DNA of 7,131 nt, from assembly GCA_026985375.1 (NCBI GenBank), contig JALSQP010000137.1:1-7131 (forward strand). The letters run 5' to 3'. This DNA comes from Desulfurococcales archaeon (GTDB taxonomy: Archaea; Thermoproteota; Thermoprotei_A; Sulfolobales; Desulfurococcaceae). A model generated the notes under the pieces. The model ran no database searches and was not told the DNA's origin. It worked only from the letters and a program-made list of their open reading frames with translations. This document shows positions 1-4,653 of this stretch, piece after piece (the first letter of the stretch is position 1; every line of letters begins with the position of its first letter). The position numbers and the translations under genes were made by a program.

Positions 1-1
1 A

Positions 2-325
2 GAAGTAATCGTAGCATTAGCACCAAGAGACGAGGAACTACCAGACATGGTACTGGAAACCATCAAGGAGAAAGGCCGTCCCATGATGTTCATTGAGCTC
101 GTCAAAGAGTTCAGCGGTATCGCCGGGGAAGACAGGCTAAGACGGGCAGTTAACCACTTACTAGCGCTTGGCAAGCTCGTCGAGTTCCCAGATGGGGGCC
201 TGGGGCTACCCGGCATGAAATATGTGCCGCGTAGAACCAAGCGTAGAAGAAGAAGGAGAATGCCTAGGCTAATGACCGATATAGTCGGCGAAGAAAAGGT
301 CTACTACAGGCCGCCAATGCAGTGA
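2..325 (+). CDS. Winged-helix-like protein with basic C-terminal tail, 5' partial
   Basis: The reading frame is open to the left window edge, so the true start lies outside; 107 codons are visible and it ends with TGA at 323-325. I do not recognise the family. An ATG at 47 exists, but the upstream codons (EVIVALAPRDEELPD) read as normal protein in the same frame, so it is probably internal. The first two thirds look like a small helix-turn-helix or winged-helix unit: a helix (MVLETIKEK), a GRPMMFIEL turn and helix, an EDRLRRAVNHLLALGKL recognition-like helix, then a short beta wing (LVEFPDGGLGLP). A run of six arginines within RRTKRRRRRRMPRL follows, suggesting nucleic-acid binding. It converges on the next gene. 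The DNA- or RNA-binding role is inference from fold pattern and charge only. Confidence 0.6.
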   Translation, partial: EVIVALAPRDEELPDMVLETIKEKGRPMMFIELVKEFSGIAGEDRLRRAVNHLLALGKLVEFPDGGLGLPGMKYVPRRTKRRRRRRMPRLMTDIVGEEKVYYRPPMQ

Positions 326-330
326 TTTTG

Positions 331-365
331 AGGATACAGATGTTTCTGCATACTTCTGCTATCCT
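331..365. repeat. Inverted repeat between convergent genes, possible hairpin
   Basis: AGGATACAGA at 331-340 pairs with TCTGCTATCCT at 355-365, giving ten base pairs with one bulged C (359) and a 14-base loop. It lies just past the stop of the left-hand gene and 36 bases beyond the stop of the minus-strand gene. It could stabilise the 3' ends of both transcripts or help termination. Archaeal termination depends mainly on U-tracts, so a role for the hairpin itself is inference. Confidence 0.45.
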
Positions 366-388
366 AGTACTATTTCTAACAACTATCC

Positions 389-393
389 AAAAA
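389..393 (-). terminator. Candidate U-tract terminator of the 401-1240 gene
   Basis: Five consecutive A on the plus strand give TTTTT on the minus strand, 8 bases after the TAA stop of the minus-strand gene. Short T-tracts are the usual archaeal termination signal. The tract is brief, so confidence is low. Confidence 0.3.
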
Positions 394-400
394 TCATATC

Positions 401-1240
401 TTACTTACTAGACTTACAGTTTATTTCATCATTTTTTATTATAACACCATATCTCTCCTGAAGCTCGCAGAGAAAATCATCTGGAATAATCGCGACTGCC
501 CCTCTGCTCGTTACAAGCTTATACGCTTTGGGCAGTAGCTTAGATATAGTTGCTTCTTCAACTATCCAGTCAACATATACCGGAGTCCTCGTCGTCCTAA
601 CAAACCCTCTTTGTCTCTTAAATCCATACTTATCCACGTATATCTCGCCAAGCCTTCTTCCATCAGTACATTTTCCACTACTATAACATTTAAGGAATTC
701 ATCGGTTAGTCCCTTGTTTAGTATCTCATCGAGAACTCTGCCAGTCGGAATTATGTTTGACCGCATAATAGATTGTTTTATCTCTTCCTCCTTCTTTTCG
801 CCCGTTACGACATGTATTTTCTCCTTCTCAGTAATACTGGTAGCATTTTTTTCCTTGGCCTTGGTTTCCGAGCGGTTCTCCTTACTTTTTTCCTCGAGGA
901 GATTTGATGTTTTCTTCTTACTACTAGGTTTTGTAAAGTTTGAGAACAATTCATCAAGTATGTCTAGAGGGCTCTTCGACTTATCATTTATCATGGAAGC
1001 ACTTTGTTTTTCTGTCCTCTCTTTTTGCTCTTCCTCCTCTGTACTTGGCTTATTTTCAGGCATTATTGTCTCTGCGGAACTCTCAAGGTGAACTTGTATT
1101 CGCATATGCGAAGTAGAAGAATGGTTCACGATCTTTTCTTTCTTATTTTGAGCCTCATCACTATCTGTTTTCTTCTGTAAACCCAGAAACATATCCAGCG
1201 TTATTAATCCCTTCTTTCTCAATTGCCTCTTTCTAGTCAC
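401..1240 (-). CDS. Unrecognised protein: PIP-box-like N-terminus, charged linker, conserved-looking C-terminal domain
   Basis: I do not recognise the family. From the GTG at 1240 it has 279 residues in three parts. Residues 1-20 are basic (TRKRQLRKKG) followed by LITLDMFL, which resembles the PCNA-binding box (h at +3, F and L at +6/+7) but lacks the leading Gln. Residues about 22-151 are low-complexity, rich in Lys, Glu and Ser, and probably disordered, with one possible helix (SPLDILDELFSNF). Residues about 152-274 look globular, with RRLGEIYVDKYGF, TPVYVDWIVEEATI and GAVAIIPDDFLCEL. The frame also has an ATG at 1303, but a TATA-like TTTATAT (1286-1280) lies downstream of it, so that ATG would not be transcribed from this promoter. 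GTG 1240, preceded by GGAG at 1255-1252, or GTG 1252 with a near-leaderless transcript, fits better. Base use is more AT-rich than in the flanking housekeeping genes. A role near replication or repair is inference from the PIP-like peptide alone. Confidence 0.65.
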   Translation of the reverse strand: MTRKRQLRKKGLITLDMFLGLQKKTDSDEAQNKKEKIVNHSSTSHMRIQVHLESSAETIMPENKPSTEEEEQKERTEKQSASMINDKSKSPLDILDELFSNFTKPSSKKKTSNLLEEKSKENRSETKAKEKNATSITEKEKIHVVTGEKKEEEIKQSIMRSNIIPTGRVLDEILNKGLTDEFLKCYSSGKCTDGRRLGEIYVDKYGFKRQRGFVRTTRTPVYVDWIVEEATISKLLPKAYKLVTSRGAVAIIPDDFLCELQERYGVIIKNDEINCKSSK

Positions 1241-1279
1241 CAATGCTAACACTCCACAATCACTACTATATATGATCTG

Positions 1280-1286
1280 ATATAAA
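1280..1286 (-). promoter_or_regulatory. TATA-like box for the 401-1240 gene
   Basis: The minus strand reads TTTATAT from 1286 to 1280. Archaeal TATA boxes sit about 26 bases upstream of the transcript start, which predicts initiation near 1257. That is just before the GTG codons at 1252 and 1240 and argues against the longer frame from 1303. Confidence 0.45.
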
Positions 1287-1344
1287 GGGGATAATGACAA
1301 CATGAAAACAATTTATCGGGTCATTACGTTGTTAAGAACAGAAG

Positions 1345-1520
1345 AATTTAGCCCGCCCACGGGGCCCGCCCCAGGTATCCCCCAGCGGTGCCCCACCCGG
1401 GGAATGCCCGGGCATCGCCGGAGGGGGGTTCCCAGGCGCTTCCATTTGGCAGACCGGCCAAATATCATCTTGCACCCAGGAACCTGGCTCCGGCGATGTA
1501 GGCGGTTAGCCGCACCATGG
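1345..1520 (-). ncRNA. Candidate structured GC-rich non-coding RNA with kink-turn-like motif
   Basis: About 170 bases of very GC-rich sequence stand out sharply between AT-rich flanks, as expected for a structured RNA in a hyperthermophile. On the minus strand it folds as follows: an 11-bp helix (1498-1488 with 1423-1413); a 3x3 internal loop; a 13-bp helix (1484-1472 with 1439-1427); an internal loop AAGATGAT/GGAA; a 7-bp helix (1463-1457 with 1450-1444) capped by the six-base loop CGGTCT. The 13-bp helix contains three G-U wobbles on the minus strand (1478/1433, 1477/1434, 1474/1437) that would be C-A mismatches on the plus strand, so the minus strand is the RNA. Smaller hairpins are 1513-1510/1505-1502, 1412-1407/1401-1396 and 1372-1369/1364-1361, and GGTGC/GCACC (1516-1512 with 1391-1387) could close a junction, though it competes with the first hairpin. 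A TATA box lies about 25 bases upstream, and T-rich sequence follows at 1347-1331. It lacks the hallmarks I know for SRP RNA, RNase P RNA, 5S rRNA or tRNA. Ends are approximate. Confidence 0.65.
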
Positions 1521-1540
1521 TTTATTTAATAAATTTTATT

Positions 1541-1552
1541 CCTTATATATTT
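1541..1552 (-). promoter_or_regulatory. TATA box driving the candidate ncRNA
   Basis: The minus strand reads AAATATATAAGG from 1552 to 1541. With the usual archaeal spacing of about 26 bases, transcription would begin near 1520, exactly at the edge of the GC-rich block. The wider segment is very AT-rich, so the exact box is uncertain. Confidence 0.5.
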
Positions 1553-1621
1553 ATAATTATAATTTTATGAAACAGTATGTTTATTACTGAATAGTGTTCA
1601 TTGTTTTTCACAATTGGAAGA

Positions 1622-1631
1622 CTATATTTAT
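1622..1631 (+). promoter_or_regulatory. aspS: Candidate TATA box for aspS
   Basis: CTATATTTAT lies about 58 bases before the GTG start of aspS. This predicts a transcript start near 1653 and a leader of roughly 30 bases carrying the GGTG ribosome binding site. The surrounding AT-rich stretch (1521-1684) otherwise shows no gene. Confidence 0.4.
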
Positions 1632-1673
1632 TTCCTGTATACGTATTATTGAAACCTACTTAGTGATATCTAA

Positions 1674-1677
1674 GGTG
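1674..1677 (+). promoter_or_regulatory. aspS: GGTG ribosome binding site deciding the aspS GTG start
   Basis: GGTG is complementary to the anti-Shine-Dalgarno end of archaeal 16S rRNA and lies 7 bases before the GTG at 1685. An in-frame TGA at 1679-1681 sits between site and start, so no longer start is possible in this frame. The same motif and spacing precede adk. Confidence 0.6.
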
Positions 1678-1684
1678 TTGACTG

Positions 1685-2935
1685 GTGCGGATTTGTGGCT
1701 GGGTTATCAGGAGAAAAACCATTGGTAAAATAGTTATTCTTGAGATAAGCGGAGATTCTTCTAAGCCTTACGTTATCGCACTTAAGAAGGAACGTGAGCC
1801 AGAGCTGTTTAAGCTCGCGAGGGATTTACCTGTCGGAACCGCTCTTTGTTTCGAGGGAGAACTAGCACCGGTACAGAAGAGTAGAAGGGGAGTCGAGTAC
1901 ATAGCCAAGGAAATCAATATATATTCCAGGCCTCTAGAACCGCTGCCCGTCGACACCATTGGTAAGGTTCCAGCTCTGCTGGACACGAGGATCAAGTACA
2001 GGTATCTTTTGTTGAGAAACCCTGTGGAGAAGGCAATCTTCAAGATCAGAGAATCGATGCTGAGAGCCGCGAGAGAATACTTCATAAAGAACGGGTTCAT
2101 GGAGATACAGACCCCAAAGATCGTTGCTGCTGGTGCAGAAGGGGGGGCAACATTATTTCCTGTGAAATACTTCGAGTACAACGCCTATCTGAGCCAGAGC
2201 CCACAGCTCTATAAACAGATGCTTATGTCCAGCGTACCACGCGTATACGAGATCACACCGTATTTCAGGGCAGAGAAATTCGATACGCCGAGACACCTTA
2301 ATGAATCATGGGGTATTGATGCCGAGATAGGTTTCATCAAGTCAGAAGAAGACGTTATGAATGTTCTTGAGAACCTGATCGCCTATATTATCGATTATAT
2401 AAGAAAGAACAATGTCGAAGAACTCGGAATCCTTGGTGTAGAGCTAAAGCCCTTAACAGTGCCGTTCAAACGCATAACTTTCAAGGAGGCTGTAGACATA
2501 CTTAGATCGGAGGGTGTCGAGATACCTGAAGGCGAAGACCTAACAGAGGCTGCGGAAAAGAAGCTCGGCGAAATAATGGCATCTAAGGGGTACGACATAT
2601 TCTTCATAACTAAGTTCCCATGGGAAGCAACGGGCTTCTACTACATGAGAAACGAGGACGGGACGACCAGAAAGTTCGACCTAGACTATAAGGGATTAGA
2701 ACTATCGAGTGGCGGACAGAGAGAACATAGATACGAGAAACTAATACAGGCCCTAAGAGACAAGGGGTTAAACCCAGAAGGGTTCAAGTTCTACCTTGAG
2801 GCCTTCAAGTATGGTATGCCGCCTCACGGAGGGTTCGGGCTGGGTGTTGAACGTCTATTGGTTAAGCTATTAGGGCTCGGCAATGTGAGGGAAGCAATAC
2901 TGTTTGTAAGAGACAGAAATAGGCTCGTACCATAA
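1685..2935 (+). CDS. aspS: Aspartyl-tRNA synthetase, archaeal type (class IIb)
   Basis: The enzyme charges tRNA with aspartate using ATP in the cytoplasm. The 416 residues comprise an N-terminal OB-fold anticodon domain (about 1-85, GWVIRR to EINIYSRPLEPLP), a hinge, and the class II catalytic core. Motif 1 lies around NGFMEIQTPKI. The flipping-loop region AAGAEGGATLFPVKYF follows. QSPQLYKQML carries the aspartate-contacting Lys typical of AspRS. Motif 2 is YFRAEKFDTPRHLNE. ELSSGGQREHRYE carries the Arg expected to bind the substrate carboxylate. Motif 3 is GFGLGVERL. AsnRS lacks the QLYKQ signature, so a call as AsnRS or as asparagine synthetase A-like is less likely. The protein starts at GTG and lacks roughly 18-20 N-terminal residues relative to the 438-residue Thermococcus enzyme as I remember it. 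It is transcribed away from the ncRNA, with adk 82 bases downstream. Whether it also charges tRNA-Asn cannot be decided here. Confidence 0.92.
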   Translation: MRICGWVIRRKTIGKIVILEISGDSSKPYVIALKKEREPELFKLARDLPVGTALCFEGELAPVQKSRRGVEYIAKEINIYSRPLEPLPVDTIGKVPALLDTRIKYRYLLLRNPVEKAIFKIRESMLRAAREYFIKNGFMEIQTPKIVAAGAEGGATLFPVKYFEYNAYLSQSPQLYKQMLMSSVPRVYEITPYFRAEKFDTPRHLNESWGIDAEIGFIKSEEDVMNVLENLIAYIIDYIRKNNVEELGILGVELKPLTVPFKRITFKEAVDILRSEGVEIPEGEDLTEAAEKKLGEIMASKGYDIFFITKFPWEATGFYYMRNEDGTTRKFDLDYKGLELSSGGQREHRYEKLIQALRDKGLNPEGFKFYLEAFKYGMPPHGGFGLGVERLLVKLLGLGNVREAILFVRDRNRLVP

Positions 2936-2961
2936 TGGTTTTCCAAGAATAACACGTTTTA

Positions 2962-2971
2962 TCCTTTAAAC
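2962..2971 (+). promoter_or_regulatory. adk: Candidate TATA box for adk
   Basis: TCCTTTAAAC lies in the 82-base gap after aspS, with TTTAAA at 2965-2970. The usual spacing predicts a transcript start near 2993 and a leader of about 25 bases, so adk and the following gene may have their own promoter. The preceding TTTT (2957-2960) could help terminate aspS. Confidence 0.35.
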
Positions 2972-3006
2972 ACATAGTTTCCCTAACAAGAAAAGACTAG
3001 ATTATG

Positions 3007-3010
3007 GGTG
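3007..3010 (+). promoter_or_regulatory. adk: GGTG ribosome binding site of adk
   Basis: GGTG lies 7 bases before the ATG at 3018, the same motif and spacing seen before aspS, and supports this start. Confidence 0.55.
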
Positions 3011-3017
3011 CTCAACA

Positions 3018-3695
3018 ATGAGGATCATACTAATTGGTCCGCCTGGAGCAGGAAAAGGAACCTATGCCAAGTATTTCAGCAAGAAATACTGCATCCCCCA
3101 CATAAGCACTGGCGACATCTTCAGAGCAGAGATAGCTAACGAGACGAGGCTAGGCAAGAAGATCAAAGAATATGTTGAGAAAGGAATGCTCGTCCCCGAC
3201 GAAATAGTGATCGAGGTTGTCAAGAAGAGGCTGAGCCAGCCTGACACCCAAAAAGGATTCATACTCGATGGATTTCCGAGAACTATTAAGCAGGCGGAAG
3301 CACTCGACCAGTTCACTAAGATCGATGCTGCTATACATATTTACATTGATATGGAGGAAGCTGTACGGAGATTGAGCAACCGCTATGTATGCCCCAAGTG
3401 CGGGAGATCATACAATCTAATGTTCAACCCGCCAAAGAATGACCTGACATGTGATGATTGTGGAACCAAACTTATCAGGAGAAAAGACGATGAACCCGAG
3501 ATAATCAGGAAGAGATACAAGATCTACTACGAGACATTCCAACCTATACTTGAATACTACAAAGCGAAGAACCTCCTAATAGAGATCGATAATACACAGG
3601 GCAGTGCCAAAGGCATACCGCTTCTTGAAAAAATACTCAAAGAGAAAGAAATACTCAGGATCGAACCATGCAATCCTAATATCTCAATAGTGTAA
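3018..3695 (+). CDS. adk: Adenylate kinase, bacterial-type with zinc-binding lid
   Basis: The protein interconverts ATP + AMP and two ADP in the cytoplasm and balances adenine nucleotides. It has 225 residues. The P-loop is GPPGAGKGT (7-15); the AMP-binding region includes HISTGDIFRAE (28-38) and GFILDGFPRT (80-89, with Asp84 and Arg88). The lid (about 122-160) holds two CxxC pairs, Cys125/Cys128 and Cys145/Cys148, which should bind zinc, followed by the catalytic arginines in IIRKRY. This is the long-lid family common in bacteria, not the short trimeric AdkA of Sulfolobus and methanogens. The start is a clear ATG with GGTG seven bases upstream and the P-loop at the expected distance. A short C-terminal tail (LRIEPCNPNISIV) goes slightly beyond the usual length. 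The next gene begins 19 bases after the stop, with its ribosome binding site directly after the adk stop, so the two are probably co-transcribed. Confidence 0.93.
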   Translation: MRIILIGPPGAGKGTYAKYFSKKYCIPHISTGDIFRAEIANETRLGKKIKEYVEKGMLVPDEIVIEVVKKRLSQPDTQKGFILDGFPRTIKQAEALDQFTKIDAAIHIYIDMEEAVRRLSNRYVCPKCGRSYNLMFNPPKNDLTCDDCGTKLIRRKDDEPEIIRKRYKIYYETFQPILEYYKAKNLLIEIDNTQGSAKGIPLLEKILKEKEILRIEPCNPNISIV

Positions 3696-3696
3696 C

Positions 3697-3702
3697 AGGA
3701 GG
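3697..3702 (+). promoter_or_regulatory. AGGAGG ribosome binding site of the DUF2797-like gene
   Basis: AGGAGG starts two bases after the adk TAA. It lies 12 bases before the TTG at 3715, longer than the 7-8 seen for neighbouring genes. No ATG or GTG occurs in frame between the upstream stop (TAG 3688-3690) and this TTG, so TTG is the best start, but the spacing leaves some doubt. Confidence 0.5.
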
Positions 3703-3714
3703 AATCACCCACTA

Positions 3715-4653
3715 TTGATACCCCGCCTCATATATGTTCAATCAAAATTTTATTCAAAAACATATATCAAACAAGTAGGTCTCGACTCCTTTTTCAATAA
3801 GAAATCAGAACCGCTCGAACTACTAAGATACAAGATAATACTCAACGGTATAATAATCCAAGAGACTGGGACAACTATTCTCCATATTGCATCTGTTAAT
3901 GACAAGATCATGTTCAATAAGAGTTTTAACGAATATTGCCACTGGCACAACGGCCCACTAGATAAGAGGGATAATCCACTTGAAAGAACATACTGTACAA
4001 AACCAATTATGAGTGAGCTCGGTTTTTGCAGAGAACACCTACACAGCGATAGAGCCATATACATTAGGTGTTTTGGAACAGCTGGTCTGGAGAGCCTAAG
4101 GAACTGCGTCATGCTAGACAAAAAATACGATGAGAAAATAGAGTATTCCGTGTACCTGCTCAGCTATGGACAAGAATCGATAAAAGTCGGAACAACCCGG
4201 AGCTTCAGAATCTTCGAACGTATAGCTGAGCAACCACATGTAGTTGCAACAATACTTGCAAAAACAAGTAATGCCTATAAGGCACGAGAGATCGAAACCA
4301 GAGCTGGTAAACTACCATGGTTGACAGAGCGACCTAGAAGAAGTCTAAAAACAGTGGTATCTAAGCCGCTATCACCATCTCTATATAGATTGAAAAATCT
4401 GAGAGAGAAAACCGTACACACTCTCGGCATTAATGACTCCAACCCTATGTTCTTCCAAGTCCTCCCCGTCGACGATATCAGCTATTATCTTAAAGCAAGA
4501 GATACTCATCTAGAGGACCTCGAGGGAAAGAAGCTAGAGATACTTGGTTTCTGGGGAGGCTATCTATTATTGAGTGATATATTTATAAACAATTACTACG
4601 TACTAAGAGCAAAAGAGATACTCCACAAGGACACGATCAAGATTATTTCCTAG
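3715..4653 (+). CDS. DUF2797-like protein with Cys/His zinc site
   Basis: The 312 residues match my memory of the DUF2797 family, whose function is not established. Family-like signs are a Cys/His cluster and a following KVGTTR segment. The cluster is Cys75-His76-x-His78, then Cys94 and Cys105-x2-His108, probably a structural zinc site. The segment YSVYLLSYG...IKVGTTR (144-162) with a later ERIAEQPH and an acidic AREIETR (190-196) recalls the GIY-YIG fold (a strand pair, a glycine turn, then Arg and Glu), but nuclease activity is only a guess. The N-terminal 70 residues and the last 100 residues show mixed alpha/beta character without motifs I know. Start is TTG with AGGAGG upstream. The gene follows adk by 19 bases, probably in one transcript, and its last 11 bases overlap the minus-strand regulator gene tail-to-tail. 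Confidence 0.65.
   Translation: MIPRLIYVQSKFYSKTYIKQVGLDSFFNKKSEPLELLRYKIILNGIIIQETGTTILHIASVNDKIMFNKSFNEYCHWHNGPLDKRDNPLERTYCTKPIMSELGFCREHLHSDRAIYIRCFGTAGLESLRNCVMLDKKYDEKIEYSVYLLSYGQESIKVGTTRSFRIFERIAEQPHVVATILAKTSNAYKAREIETRAGKLPWLTERPRRSLKTVVSKPLSPSLYRLKNLREKTVHTLGINDSNPMFFQVLPVDDISYYLKARDTHLEDLEGKKLEILGFWGGYLLLSDIFINNYYVLRAKEILHKDTIKIIS

Noticed and set aside
714..1091. Plus-strand 125-codon open frame rich in Ser, Phe and Leu
   Set aside because: It lies opposite the Lys/Glu/Ser-rich linker of the minus-strand gene; its composition is the expected mirror of those codons.
1345..1520. SRP RNA, RNase P RNA, 5S rRNA or tRNA identity for the structured block
   Set aside because: At about 175 nt it is too short for normal archaeal SRP or RNase P RNA. 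I see no GNAR tetraloop with the SRP54-binding loop, no RNase P conserved regions I and V, no T-loop GGTTCGAATCC and no 5S pattern. A truncated or divergent form is not fully excluded.
1345..1520. Simple H/ACA guide RNA
   Set aside because: A K-turn-like loop is present, but the helix below it is continuous for 13 bp without a clear pseudouridylation pocket, and no ACA box follows the last stem at the right distance.
1302..1529. Plus-strand 75-codon open frame rich in Pro, Arg and Gly
   Set aside because: It runs through the GC-rich folded block and has no family-like pattern. The wobble pairs show that the minus strand is the functional RNA, so the frame is chance.
1521..1684. Replication origin
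   Set aside because: The tract is AT-rich, but I find no origin recognition box repeats and no orc1/cdc6 gene nearby. Promoters explain the AT content.
1768..2181. Minus-strand open frame inside aspS
   Set aside because: It is opposite a highly conserved AspRS coding region and has no independent features.
1685..2935. Asparaginyl-tRNA synthetase or AspRS-like asparagine synthetase
   Set aside because: The QSPQLYKQ, RHLNE and SSGGQREH signatures fit AspRS, and an anticodon-binding OB domain is present, unlike the stand-alone asparagine synthetase paralogue.
3750..4121. Minus-strand open frame inside the DUF2797-like gene
   Set aside because: It is a shadow of the plus-strand gene, which has family motifs, a ribosome binding site and operon context.
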